Shown one piece after another: positions 48,307 through 61,061 of a stretch of 64,000 nt of DNA; within the stretch, counting starts at the first letter, position 1, and each line of letters opens with the position of its first letter. The DNA is from Oenanthe sinensis. Its lineage: Eukaryota > Streptophyta > Magnoliopsida > Apiales > Apiaceae. Below the pieces are notes generated by a model. It had not been told where the DNA came from. It searched no databases and worked only from the letters and a program-made list of their open reading frames with translations. Made by a program: the position numbers and the translations under genes. The stretch lies in NCBI GenBank assembly GCA_028671895.1, contig CM053802.1, positions 1,656,631 through 1,720,630 of the forward strand, read 5' to 3'.

Positions 48307-51300
48307 CTAATCCCGCGATAAACTCAAGCTATCGATATCTCCTGTTACACCTAGGTCCAATTCATCTTCCGTCCGTTTCCCTTGAGATTTATCCTTGAAG
48401 CTGTCATCCTCCTCTCTTGCACATTCTGCAGCTATGCAATCCTGGAATCTGAAGCAACTGATTAGATGGTCATTTGTTATCCCAGTCACTTGCATGAACG
48501 AGTACACCACTGTAGGGCCCACACCTCGGAACCCTCTTTTCACCAGGTCTTTGCTTATTAGATCTGCTTTTGATGTCTTGATGGGAACTTGCCTGGGATA
48601 GCGGAAGTGACCAACCGTAGGTTTATGGTTTACAAAGCCCCATATATATTTATCAAAAGATCCGAACTCTTCAATTACCTGCATCAGCATAACAAGGTAA
48701 GAGATAAGGTCGGCAATTAAAATATCCCACACATTTAAATACAATTAAATAGGGTTTCTGGCCTTTACTCGTCAACTATTACAAATAGGAGTATTTTACA
48801 AGCAAATGAATGCAGTACAAGTACATATAGGTTATGACTTGCGACATTATCTGTATTAATAGCATCATTTCAGTTTGCCTGGTTGCATAATCATTTTTAG
48901 AATCGAAAATGAAGTGGAGGCTTTAGGGGTTGCTGTTAACAAATCTATCACGTGTCTTGAAAAAAAGAAGAAAAAGGACAAACAAGAAACAAGAGATCTA
49001 CAAGTCCAAGCGTGCATCTATATTCATTAAAGTAACTTCCTAATTAAAAAATAGAATAAAATCATAATTTTCAACCTCAGTAGAACAAACATGAATAATT
49101 AAATATAGTACATACCTTGCACATTTGACGTGCATTTTCAATGATTACTCGTAGCTTCAACTCAGAGAGAAGAGAAATGGCTGAGCTTCCTGCTGCTGTG
49201 ATTCTCTTCTCATTTAATTTAGCAACTTCAACAGGGTCAAAATCCTGAAAGACGTCTCTGCATATAGGTGCATCTCATTTGAGGTCAGAAAGGTAACTGC
49301 TAAATTGTGGTGGTCACGTACCAATTTTAAATGTCGAAAACTTGATGCAGCACTATTGCATGCATTTACCTAAACATATGCCTTTTATTGAGAATGGCAG
49401 GCCAGGTAAGTTCTGCCAAAGCAGTTGATAAGCTCAGCAGTTCAAAAAGCTTCCTATAAGAGGTCGACATCATTAAGATGCAGACTATGAAAGAGATATA
49501 AATGAAGAGTTTGATTTTGCATTAAGATTGTAGAGTAGAGACAAAAAAAATGACTTTGAATACAATGCCATCCATCACATACCTGTCATCATGAACTGGA
49601 ACCCCCCATTCTTCGTCATGGAAAGCAGCATAACATGGATCTAAAGAAATTTAAAAAAAAAATAATATCAGCAAATAGGACTTACATTCACAGATATATG
49701 TGTGTGTGTTTGTGTGCAGATTAGATAAAATTAACGCCAGATTAATACACAAGTAAATCCATAGGGCATCAAAAACATAATGAACCAATTACGTTGAATG
49801 ACAAAGCAGTGCCCATAAGAGTAAAAAAAAAAAAAGAAAGATAAAACAGTTGCCTCAGACAAAGTAACAGATAAGCAAGAGCGAACAGAAAGACATGATG
49901 AGTGTATGCCAGATTGTAAACAGGAATATACTGCAAGAATCTAAACGCGTGTGTCTACCATATATCTCTGCACCTGTTTATCATCATGTAAAAAGCTCCA
50001 ATAGATTGATGACGATAATAACATTACTATAATCAATGATCATGGCTGTTGCGTTGGCAAGTTAAGGTGTAATCATAAATACATATTTATAAGTGCCACG
50101 ACATATATTATTAGGCACCAACTATTATCTAAGCTACTCCCTCAGTCCCACCCAATTGTTAATGTTTCGGAGAGAAGGTCCGGCACGCATTTTAAGGTGC
50201 ATATAAAGTATAGTTCCATAACTTATTTTAAAAAAAAATTTCTGAATAAAAATTTAAACATTAAATTTTTATTCAGAAAAAAAAATTAAAAATAAGTTAT
50301 GGAACTATACTTTATATGCACCTTAAAATGCGTGCCGGACCTTCTCTCCGAAACATTAACAATTGGGTGGGACGGAGGTAGTATAAGCCACTAATATTTA
50401 TGACAGTTACAGGTTATAAGAATATCTATTAATTACTAATAATTATAAGCTATAAAAAAGTTATATAAGCTACTGGCTATTATAATAACCAATCCATTTA
50501 ATCACTTTATTTGCAAAATGAATCATGAATATTAATTATGTATATATACATGCGTGTGTGTAAGAGTTAAAAATATATATATAATCAGAACAGGGAAGAG
50601 TAAGACTGTAGGTTTTTTTTATAAAAAAAATCAGTTATACAATGAATATATCAATTAAATATATGTCTATAGAATTTATATATAGATAAACATTTATATT
50701 TTAATAATGTTACTTGTGTTACTTGCTTAAATATTAGACTTGTATGTATTACTAATATTCATGGGCGACTCACTTTGCCAGTCGGCCGGCTTGCCTCTAA
50801 ATACAGAGTTGTTTGGTTGATTCAGTGGCAATATTAACAATTAGTCGACAGATATTCAACCACTTAGCTACCATGTCAATAATCATAGATTTATAATACT
50901 TCAAGGACAAGCAACCAAAGTAAGTTCGGTAAAATATTAAAGCTTTTATCAAAATCATTTATCATGAATGACACAAGCTATTTCTCAGTCGAACTAATAT
51001 GCATTGCCAAAAGGGAGGGAGTCTGGAAGTGGAACTGTACAAACACCTGACAATATAAAAACGCCTAGCGGATGTGTATGCAGGACGTAGAAAAAGGCAC
51101 AAGCGGAAAATAGCCTCAAAGTAATTCAAGTGACTTCTTAATTATATATAGGCATTGCATTAATATTTATCGAGTCACGCACAAGGTGATAGTATACAAA
51201 CGGTTGACTCTTGACAAGGACAACTAACATATATTGATCTAGCAATGCGGTCTCAGGAATTAAACATTGCTCGGGAACTGTCTTAGAAGAGTGCCAAGTT

Positions 51301-52177
51301 GTAGAGTCTATACTTCCATGATTCAATGACAGGCAGCTATAATATTTGTGTGGATGCAATGACATATCATAGAGTATGACATAACATTTCAATATGGAAG
51401 ATACATGAAAAACTGATAAGCAATATTTATTTAAGTTTGTAGATAACTGTAATCAGATACAAGTTAAAACCAAATGTATGCAATATTCAGGTTCCTAACA
51501 ATTTAAAACCCTAACTAGCATATCAATACAAGAACTTATATCCATATTTTGAGGTGGATGAGGGCACAATGGGAATCATAAAGTACAATATACGACAAGC
51601 TAGTATTATATGTGTACATACGACAACAATTTTTAACTTGTAGTTAGTTCAAGGAACATCAGTCAGTTGTGGTACGGAATCAATACTGGAAAAGAGAACA
51701 AAAGAGTAGTAATCATAAGCAGCATATACCGGTATTTGAAGTGACCCAAGCACATCGTTTCTTGGCGGATGAATCATTCCGTGAGCTCTCCATCGTATCG
51801 AAAGCCTCCACATTTCCTCCACCAATCTTGGGAGCTGATTGCCTCCTCAAATTGGGCACACTTCGCCTCACAATCCTCCCAGTCGAGGCTCGACTATGAG
51901 ACGAATCAGACGAAGCATCAGACGAGCACGAAGCATTCATCGACATATTAGACTTAAACACATTACGCCCTCCTCCCTGTTGCTTCCTCAAAATAGAAGG
52001 CATTAGTTTGGAATCACGTAGCGGTGGCGACAATGCCGGTGATTTCTTGCCCTTAATTTCGATAATCTCGACCGTTTTATCAAATTTAGCGGTCGGTTTG
52101 CGTGAATCGACCGATCTAGCGTTGTTTCCGGCTGGTGCAAGAACAGGGCGAAGCGAGTCTGATTCAGCAAAATTCAT
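48307..52177 (-). CDS. DNA-3-methyladenine glycosylase I (Tag family)
   Basis: Five exons: 51730-52177, 49583-49640, 49370-49453, 49116-49257 and 48307-48678. The frame closes throughout (367 aa). The first about 140 residues are a Ser/basic-rich, low-complexity extension typical of plant members. The catalytic domain starts CAWVTSNTDPCYAAFHDEEWGVPVHDDR, followed by KLFELLSLSTALAELTWPAIL, and contains the family's FRYPRQVP and NDHLISCFRFQDC. The zinc-ligand pattern of bacterial Tag is present: Cys of CAW, His of FHDEEWG, and His-x3-Cys in HLISC. Tag enzymes excise 3-methyladenine from alkylated DNA in base excision repair. The start ATG is at the head of a single long first exon. Intron 1 (49641-51729) contains an almost perfect 245-bp hairpin MITE. 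Confidence 0.93.
50137..50381. mobile_element. Stowaway-like MITE forming a near-perfect long hairpin
   Basis: The left end is CTCCCTCAGTCCCACCC and the right end GGGTGGGACGGAGGTAG, with TA target bases on each side (50135-50136 and 50382-50383). The two arms, about 110 bp each, are inverted copies with very few mismatches (for example GGAGAGAAGGTCCGGCACGC against GCGTGCCGGACCTTCTCTCC). It lies in intron 1 of the glycosylase gene and would be transcribed as a long hairpin. Confidence 0.88.
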
Positions 52178-52354
52178 GGATGAAATTAGGGTTTGTGAAT
52201 TAGGAAAGTGAGAGGTGCATTGTGTGAATTGGGGGAATAAAAAAACAAACCCTAATAATGGTGAGTTGGGTTTATATTGAAATTGAATTTCAAAGTGTGG
52301 TGATTTGGGTGAGTGAGTTGATAGTCAATAAGTAGTCAATAATGGTGTTGTGTG

Positions 52355-52752
52355 TAACAAGAGCACCTCGGAGAGTCTACTAGTTGTTGTGCGTAACAAG
52401 AGCATCTCCGGAGACTCTCTTAATTTGCTTTTAAATATAATATATAAAATATTAATTTCTAAATTATTTAACATATTTTTAAGAGTCTAATAATAATTTT
52501 TATATTTCTTCTCTATTTTATTTATTATTAACATATGGATTCCACTATGATAAAAAAGTTGAAAAAATAATGAATGTTTTGGAATGAAAGAATATTGTAT
52601 TCATATAAAAAAATTAAGAGTCGTACTCTTAAATTAGAGGAGAGAGAAGAGACTCATGAGTTTTAAAAAAAAAAATTGAAACTTTATTTTTTGTTATGCT
52701 CTCTATTTTATTTAAAAATTTGTTTAGAGAGTCTATCGGAAATGTTCTAAGT
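52355..52752. mobile_element. MITE near the glycosylase 5' end
   Basis: AAGAGCATCTCCGGAGACTC (about 52397) and, inverted at the right end, GAGAGTCTATCGGAAATGTTCT (about 52729-52750) form imperfect terminal repeats. A second partial left end (AAGAGCACCTCGGAGAGTCT) lies just upstream in repeated flank sequence (GTGTGTAACAAGAG and GTGCGTAACAAGAG). Confidence 0.55.
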
Positions 52753-53214
52753 ACCTAATGTTTGTATTATATTTTGATTAAATAAATATGAAAGTACATG
52801 TTTTTATTAGCTTTTGAATATATATTTTCTCATTATTTATAGATATTTAATAATAATAAATATATATTTATAGTTTATTTTTACTCACTTTGTATACATT
52901 TTCTATACCACGGTGTTGTGAGCATAAAAAGAACCTGAAAATTTTATATACTTTTATGTATGCCTTTTTTTTAAAACAGGTTTATATTTAGGTTTGAATA
53001 TACAAAATATATACATATATTTTTTAGAATATATACAAAATATTTATATTTAGGTTTGAATTATCTACTTTTTTAGAATACATACATATATTTATATATA
53101 TATACATATGTAATTAATACTAATTTTTAATTTTATAGGCCCTGTAATAATATATATTTAAAATTATTAATTTATATGTTTTGAAAATTATTGACTTTAT
53201 AATTTTTTTAACTA

Positions 53215-53300
53215 AATAATATATATATATATATATGTATAATTTTCAATAATTTTAAAGTCATATAAAAAAATTATAAAGTCAATAATTTTCAAAACAA

Positions 53301-53331
<31 letters not shown>

Positions 53332-53395
53332 CAAAACAATATTAATATATATATATATATATATCAAAACAATATTAATATACTATTTTATATTC
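53215..53395. repeat. (AT)n tracts in a short tandem array
   Basis: Long AT runs alternate with the word TCAAAACAATATTAATATAT, repeated three times. A nearby inverted pair (ATTTTCAATAATTTTAAAGTCATA and the reverse TTATAAAGTCAATAATTTTC) gives extra hairpin potential. Confidence 0.75.
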
Positions 53396-53861
53396 TATGT
53401 CTTAATACTCGTATAGACATAATATTAATTTGTCTTTATTTTTATGTAAAAAATTATTATTTTTTAAACTTTTAGTGAGAATTTTGGATAAAAGCTATTA
53501 TTTCAGGTGTTATTACTTCTTTATAATCAATTGTTTGAATTTTAATTTATATGAGGCTACTTTAAAAAAACAATTATCTCGATGTGAAAAGAGAAAAAAA
53601 ATAAGTTGATAAGTTAGAATAGTTACAAAGAGGAGTTGTTGATACTTTTGTTATCGAAAAAGTAGAATTTTTAAATAAACTTGATAAAATTTTAGTGAAA
53701 ATAAGTGAATATTTCAAAAAAATCACCATAAACTTGTGTTATATTATATGATTTTTTTATAGTTATGTTGCGGAATTTTTTTTAGGGGCATGTTTAAAAT
53801 TTTCACTCCGGGATATCAAATAGTCAGGAACGGCCCTGCATTCAAGACAACATTATTATAT

Positions 53862-53890
53862 ATATTAGGATTTTACCAGTGCTTCGCACC
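53862..53890 (-). mobile_element. Helitron-like 3' terminus, reverse orientation
   Basis: The + strand word TTACCAGTGCTTCGCACCGAG is a short hairpin followed by T-rich sequence. Read on the minus strand it resembles the GC hairpin at Helitron 3' ends. The matching 5' terminus was not found, so the element's extent (rightwards) is unknown. Confidence 0.4.
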
Positions 53891-53989
53891 GAGTTCAAAT
53901 AAATATTAAAAATTAAAAAATGTATGCAAATGAATTATTATCATTTTATAAATATTTTTTTTAAAATTTATCTAACCATTTTAATAAAA

Positions 53990-55095
53990 TATATCTTTAT
54001 TGTATTCTATAAGAGTATAATAAATTTGACTAACACATGATAGAATATTATAAGAATATAATAATGAATTTAAAAATATAAAATTTTGTAAATTTAAAAA
54101 AATCAATTTTTCAAATGAATTATTTGAAAACTTATTGATTCTAACAAATGATTATAAAGTTGATCATTCGAATCTTTTAATTCATAGATGTAGATATCGG
54201 ACCAATAAACGGGGATATTTTCGAAACTCGCAGATAAATTTTTTTATATAGATTAGACTCGATCATGCATAATATATAAATAATTAATAAAAAAAATTCA
54301 AAAACATAAAATAATAATTAAATAAATAGACTTAAAAAATCAAATTTAGAAAAAATATTATTCATATATTATAATTATGAAATATAAGTAAATAGATTTG
54401 AAATTCAAAAATGAAGGAGACTAAAATATATACATGGAAACGTTAATCATATTGTGGTAATATTGAATATAATAAATATCATTAAAATAATATATACCAA
54501 CTTTTATTAATACATGATTGTATACAAACTTAATATACGTAATATCGAAACTAAAATAATGAAATTTTTATTAAACCCGATTAAAATGACTATTTAATAT
54601 AATAAATATTAATTTATTGATTAATTGACATATATATATATAATACTATATCAAACCAAATTTCGAAGAGTAAAATAAATTAGACTAACTCGTGATATAA
54701 TATTATAAGGGTATAATATTGAACTTGAAAAATATAAAATATTTTAAATTAAAAAGGCTTCAAATTTTTCAAATGAATGATTTGAAGGTTTATTAATTCT
54801 AACCCGATTGTAGGGTTGAACATTTGAACCTTTCAATTCATGGATGCAAATCACAGACCTACGGACCTATGAATGATGATATTTCCGAAACTCACAAAAG
54901 AAAGAATTTTATAAATTAGACTCGATCGTGGTAAAAGTCTAAAGCATTAATTAATTTTTTCAAAAGCATAAAATAATAATTAAATTAATGGACTTGAAAA
55001 ATCAAATTTAATAAAAATATTATTCATATATTATAATTATGAGAGATAAGCAAATAAATTTATAATTCAAAAATAAAGGAAACTAAAAATTATAT
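53990..55095. repeat. Direct duplication of a ~450-bp block
   Basis: Copy 1 (about 53990-54440) and copy 2 (about 54660-55095) share in order CAAATGAAT.ATTTGAA, TTCAATTCAT.GATG, a GATATTTTCGAAACTC-type word, TTAGACTCGATCRTG, CATAAAATAATAATTAAAT and AATATTATTCATATATTATA. They are offset by about 665 bp and diverged by many small changes. Both are non-coding. Confidence 0.75.
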
Positions 55096-55830
55096 ATATA
55101 AAATGATTCTATAGGTATCTGTGATAGAATTTATAAATAAGAAAATTAATTTTTACCGAATAATAACAAATAAAGAAACTAATCATATATTATAAATTTG
55201 AGTAATTTATTAAAACAAAATTTTCCTAATTAAAAACTGGTCATCGGTAAAATGAATAGATTTGGAATAACTGAACTAATAAGTAATTAATAAAAATCTT
55301 CTAAAGATAGAATGATCCATGAGTATATGTAGGTTTGAAGTTGGATTTTTGTAGGTTGAGAATTAAGGATGTGATATTCAACTATTATATATATAAAAGA
55401 TAAAAAAACGGATTTTGTTCTATAAAAAACCTTAAATGCAGTACTTAATTGAAAATTGGAGAACACATGTCTTACATTAGAATTTACACTATATTATAAA
55501 TAAAATATAATGCAATACATATATATTCTTCAATTACTACTCCATTTAATGTTTAGGAAACAACTATGGCCAAGTATATACTATACTATACCCAAAATGG
55601 CCAAAATATCGAATAACCCAAAATAACGAATAACCCAGACTAGTTAGGCCCATTAGAGAGAGTTCGTGAGTCATGTGCGGGTTTAGTCGTGAACACGTGC
55701 CGCCTAAATTAGCTGTAGACAAATCAATCAATCAAATACTTTGTTCATTTTATAACATCAAAATTAGGGTTTTAGACTAGCAATAGCAACTCAGGGAGAG
55801 AGTGAGAGAGGGAGGGAGAGATCGAGAGAG

Positions 55831-58800
55831 ATGGCAAGTGAAGCAAATGGGGGATTCAGGGGAAGAATGGAGCATTATCTATACAGCGGAGAGAAGAAAC
55901 ATGTATTTGCTGGAATCGCAATCATCTCTGTTATCTTTGGTGTTCCTTGGTATCTCTTGAATCGAGGTCCTTTCTTTCTACTCATTCTCACCTTTACCAC
56001 TATATACATGTACGTGTGTTTGAATTATATGCTTATCGACCCTCTTATGAATATGTCGAAAAATTGTCAAATCCATGCCCCCTTTTGAAGATATTTCAGT
56101 TTTTCCTAGAATAGGAAATGTTTTGCATTCTAGTCTAATAAATTCGGTTGAAGTCCTCGGGTGTAATTTTTGTAACGCTAATGCATCAGAATATCAGCTT
56201 GATTGTATTTTTAGTTGTAAAATTCAACTCAATTAGGTTTCGGAATCCTGATTCTTTTAGGTTGTGTTCACTTGGTGAGAATGGAATAAGGAAGGAATGG
56301 AATGAAAAATATATACAAAATTTATGAAGAAAGAAGAACATATTAGTGAAATCATGAATGAATATATGAGGTAGTCTAAATTTTCCATGATGAGAATTGT
56401 AGGAAAATTGATGTAGAAATGGAATAAGAATTCCTTTCAAAATATGTGGGTTATAATTCTAGTTCAAATAGTTTGGAATTAAATGGAAGAAGGTATGAAA
56501 ACTTTAAACATTTTCCTTGAGCTCACCCAAACAGTAGTTCAAATTTCATTCCATTCCCCCTTCATTCCATTACATCAAAGTGAACACAACCTTAGTTATG
56601 TTAGTTTAATTAGATGTAACAAACAGCCAGGATTCCTTTACCTTGTGCAAGTGGAAACTATGTTATGATCACAACTCACAATATATGAAATTTTATACCA
56701 TAGTTGCAACCCACTTATGAATGTGAATGAATTGTTTGAATGATTTTGAAATCAGTGTTGTTTGATACTACCATCCCAGTTGTGACTGCTAGTAAAGGAA
56801 ACAAAAAGGGTAATGATTTTTATTTTATAATAATTCATTCTTTGCTGTTGACTACAACTATGTTCTTTTATTTGATGTTGTCTTTTTCTTGAGCACAATA
56901 CTCTACACAAGTCTGATTTGGACTGTTAAAAGATTGCACAGGGCTTTTTGATAGAATCTGTGCTAGTTTTCACCGTCCAAATAATAGGAAAATAGTTTGT
57001 GTACTGGTATCATGGATAGATGAATGGAATAATTTTTAATAGATTATGACACTTGTGTGTACCTTTTAGATCGCTAATTGAATTCTGGCTTAGAAATCCA
57101 GAACATGTATACTAGAGGCAGGTTTATGGTATTATAACTAAATGCGTACTTTGTGTTACATTACAAGGTCGATTGACCATCTCTGGATTTTAGTCTTTGC
57201 CTCGCTGCATCTTCTACAAGTAATCTATGTTTACATGCTTATGCGCGTGAACCCTGTTTGATCCCCATCCCCGGTCTTGATTTAGTGAATGGTCTCCATG
57301 TTTCCCTTTTCTTAAACTTTTGTTAGGGGTGAAAGAGTAATGAAATAGTTATATGCTTTTATCAAAATCTCATATTTTACTTTGCATTCATCTCGGTTAT
57401 CTTTGGTGCTCCATGGTATCTATTGAATCGAGGTCCTTTCCCTCTTCTCAATCTCACCTTTACCCCATATTTTTATATATGAATTATATGTATTAATTTT
57501 TATTGACCCCTTTATGAATATGTCGAAAAATTGTACTTATGCCTCCCCCTTTTTGAAGGAATTTCATTTTGTCTGGATGGTCGGTGAAAGTGTGGAATAG
57601 GAACTTTACATGTTGGTTGCAAAATTTGGAGAGCTCAACTACTTTCATCGAACAACATATGATTGTTTACTGAGTTTATCCACTTCAAATAACATATTTT
57701 ATGAATCAAATGTTGCATACTTTTTACTAAACACGAGAAAATTATGTGTTAAAACAAAACCAACACTTGCTTCCTTTTACCCATAAATGTGATTTAAATA
57801 GGCTAAATAACCTCAAGGAAAATTAACCAAGAAAAATAATTAATATTACCACTAATTTTGGTGTTCTATGAGACAAGAAAGTGAACAGTAGTCGAGGAGT
57901 ATGCCATTGATGAACACTCAACACCTAGTGGGAAGGACAAGTCAGCTACCGAGGAAGACCCTTCAACTACAACTTTATTTTTTAGAAAGTCCTTTTCATT
58001 TGTTTAGAACTAATCTACATTTGAATTCGGTTTATCACCTTTATTATCCATCAGAAGTTCCCTTTGTTAATTATCTTTAGCTTTCTTATTTAAATCTGAT
58101 CTAACTTTAACAAATATTTATTCCATACACTCTTTCTAATATTGGAGGGTTTCTTTATTTTTATCCTTAAGATCAAGATCAACGAACAATTTATAAGCTA
58201 CCTTATGGTTTTGAACACTTGAAGTTGAGGATGACACTGCAAGACATTTTATGACATTAATTAATGTCTAAATATACCACAAAACTTGAATAATATATAT
58301 TCTCATGCTTCACAAAAGCATTTAAAAAATTAAAACGAATTCATGCTATGTCCATGATCTCCTATAAGTATCAATGCCTCGGATTATAAAATACTAAATT
58401 AAAAAAATGACACTAACTTGTTATTAATTGGAACTTGGAAACTTATATTAGAGTCAGGAAAATATATTTATATCAATATAATGTATGCCAAAATTTATAT
58501 TAAAATGATAATGAGGATATTTTCCTAGGCAAAAATATCTTCTTGACAAAGTAAGAACTCATAAAATATTGTAAGTAATAAACTCATCTTTTTATTTTTT
58601 AAAGTGTGCAAGACAATGGGTTTTACCTTCATAGAATATGATATTACTTAAGGGTGCTATACCCAAAGGGAATAATGAATGTTAAACACTCCATATTTGT
58701 CTTGTGGAGCAACTTTATTAGATTTTTCTTTTTAATTCCTTTTTTTTTCTTTTTCCCTTTGTTTTTTGAGTTTTATCCATTGTGTTTAATATTCTTAAGC

Positions 58801-61061
58801 AATATAAACAGTTGTATGTTTAATTGTGTTTATATTGCTTATAAATATTAAACACAACGGATGAAACTAAAAAAAATAAAGGGAAAAAGAAAAAAAAAGG
58901 AAGTAAAGAGAAAAATCTAATAAAGTTGCTAAATCGTGGTCCCAAGGCAAATACCATGATTGTTTGAACTTTATTATCCCATTAGGTGATACGGCCTACA
59001 TAATTGTTATAATCTATAAAGCTAAAATCCATTGTTAGGCGTTGTGCACCTTGAAAGATGAAGGTGAGTTTACTATTTGCATTATTCTTTGAGTTCTTAC
59101 TATTTTTGTGGAAAGATATTTATGCCGTGGAAACTATCTTATTTAATCAGTTTAATGTAGATCTTTGCACATATTATACTATAAATATATCATTTTTCCC
59201 AACTACAATCTAAGTTTTCAAGTTCCGGTTAATAATACGTTAGTGTCATTTTTTTAATTAATTATTTTTTCATCATTATTGATAGAAGGATGCACCGCCT
59301 TTGTGAAGCGTGTGAATTTATGTTATTCAATTTAGTGTATATGTATAAAATGTCTTAAGGTGTCTCCAATTTCAAGTGTTCAAATCATGATCTGTGAAAT
59401 CAAATCATAAGTTAGCTTGTAAATTTTCACATATCATGATTTTAAGCACAAAGATGAAACTCTCTAATATTGTGAAAGGTGTATGGAAGAAATACTTGCT
59501 AAAGTCGGAGCAAATTTAAGGAAGCTAAAGATAATTAATTAGAGACAACTTCTAAAGGATATTAAAGTTGCTAAACCGGCTTCAATGTGAATCTGTATAA
59601 ACAAAATGAGGAACTTCCGAAGGATAAACCCTAGTATGTTTTATTGTTACAAAAGTTCTGAAATTTTATTATGACCAACACAATAACTCCAAAACAAAAT
59701 GAAGCAACCGGAAGAAATTTCAATTAATTGGAAATAACTCAAAAGTTCAACATAAACCATAACTGGAAGTACTAGAACGAAAACAGAGAGGAAAATGAAA
59801 CAAAATAGGAAAATAACAATTTTGGTTGTGGGTGTGGGTGTGGGTGTGGGTGTTTGTGTATATATATATATTCAATATGAAATAAGTGACTTAAGAGTAT
59901 ATTGAGAATATTTGACTCAATTAACTTAATTCAATTATAATTTATTTATCGGAAGAATGATATGTCATGTTTATGGAAATCCTTACTAATTTCAGGAGAC
60001 TTATTGCTTATTTTCCACCATTAAAGCTTTATTCTTTTCTTGATTGGTAGTAGTGTATTTGCTGAGCAATCAAGCTCAAGGTAACAGAAGCTTTTGCTGC
60101 ATACATGTTATTTTTCTATTTTGTTTCATTTTTCTCTCTGTTTTTGTTCAAGTACTTCCAGCTAGGGTTTATGTTGAACTTTTGAGTTACTTCCGGTTAA
60201 TTGAAATTTCTTCTAGTTGCTTCATTTTATTTTGGAGTTATTGTGTTGATCATAATAAAATTTCAGATCTTTTGTAACAATAAAACATACTAGGGTTTAG
60301 GGTATATCCTCAGTAGTTGACTCATCCTTCCTGACTGCGAGTCCTCATTGGTAACATGCTCCTTAACTATTGTGGCTTCCTTGTCTCAGAAAACTCCAGA
60401 ACAATTGGTGATAATTTCAATTAGATTTCTTGGTTGATTTTCCTTGAGCTTATTTAAATCACACTTCTTGATCAAAAAAAGCAAATTTAACTCATATTTT
60501 TATCGTCTTTATTAATAAGTATACAATATTTGTAGTTCCAAAAAATTTGTCATTTGATATGGATAAGCTCAACAAACAATTCTAGGAATTTATTATGTTA
60601 ACTCGTATCATGGCTAGATGAATGGAGTAAAATAATGACTTGTGTGTACCTTTTATACTTCAGCGCTACATCACAAGGTCGATTGACCATCTTTGGCTTC
60701 AACTTGCTGCATGTTCTATAAGTAATCTATGTTTACCTGGTTACAAGTGTGAACCCTGTTTAATCCCGAGTCTTGATATAGGGAATGGTCTCCATATTTC
60801 CCTTTACCTACTTTTGTTAGGGGGTGAAAGAATAATGAAATAGTTTAATGCTTTTATCAAAATCTCATATTTTACTTCCCATTCATATTGGATTCTCTTA
60901 ATTTTAAAGTCTTTATTGAAAAGAAATCTTTTGTAGTAAAAAGTAATAGATCTTTTCTGTGTGTTCCAGGCACAAAACAATTGTCGCATCAAGATTATCT
61001 AGAAAAAGCTGATAAAGCGCGAAGTGTGAGACTTTCTTCAGGTTCATCTTCAGCTAAATGA
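55831..61061 (+). CDS. Small single-pass membrane protein, unrecognised
   Basis: Two exons, 55831-55966 and 60970-61061, joined G|GC in frame, encode 75 aa. The protein starts MASEANGGFRGRMEHYLYSG, has one hydrophobic helix (about residues 25-43, FAGIAIISVIFGVPWYLLN) and a polar C-terminus, HQDYLEKADKARSVRLSSG, then Ser/Ala/Lys. It looks like a conserved plant protein of unassigned function, possibly an organelle-membrane subunit, but no targeting evidence is visible. Splice sites are CGAG|GTCC and CCAG|GC. The 5.0-kb intron contains a Tourist-like MITE, a partial copy of exon 1 and a duplicated intron segment. The start lies in a GA-rich leader (about 55795-55830). Confidence 0.75.
56260..56591. 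mobile_element. Tourist-like (PIF/Harbinger) MITE
   Basis: Inverted ends GGTTGTGTTCACTT and AAGTGAACACAACC are perfect, with TTA target duplications on both sides (56257-56259 and 56592-56594). Inner parts (GAATGGAATAAGGAAGGAATGG and the inverted CATTCCATTCCCCCTTCATTCC) extend the symmetry. The element is 332 bp, non-coding, and lies inside the large intron. Confidence 0.88.
57388..57550 (+). pseudogene. Pseudo-exon: duplicated 3' half of exon 1
   Basis: CTCGGTTATCTTTGGTGCTCC through TATTGAATCGAG|GTCC matches the end of exon 1 (55923-55966) including its donor. Homology continues into the intron (CTCACCTTTACC; TATGAATATGTCGAAAAATTGT). There is no AG acceptor directly before it, so it is probably not spliced in. 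Confidence 0.85.
58645..59005. mobile_element. Fold-back structure in large intron
   Basis: AACTTTATTAGATTTTTCTT and, about 190 bp later, AGAAAAATCTAATAAAGTTG are inverted, as are CCATTGTGTTTAATATT and AATATTAAACACAACGG. The arms are about 80-100 bp around a short loop, with weaker symmetry outside. Confidence 0.7.
59620..60315. mobile_element. Fold-back element with ~200-bp arms
   Basis: The left arm (about 59620-59825) contains AACCCTAGTATGTTTTATTG, AGCAACCGGAAGAAATTTCA and CAAAAGTTCAACATAAACC. The right arm (about 60105-60315) contains their reverse complements (GGTTTATGTTGAACTTTTGA, TGAAATTTCTTCTAGTTGCT, CAATAAAACATACTAGGGTT). The loop includes a (GTGGGT)n stretch at about 59826-59855. 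No ORF. Confidence 0.75.

Noticed and set aside
51713..51729. Reading the glycosylase first exon through to ...NTGICCL
   Set aside because: A GT donor at 51729-51728 joins in phase to the exon at 49640, giving the conserved TDPCYAAFHDEEWG motif. The read-through lacks it.
57388..57550. Alternative first exon of the small membrane protein gene
   Set aside because: It has a donor but neither a start codon nor an adjacent acceptor, and it lies inside a duplicated intron block.
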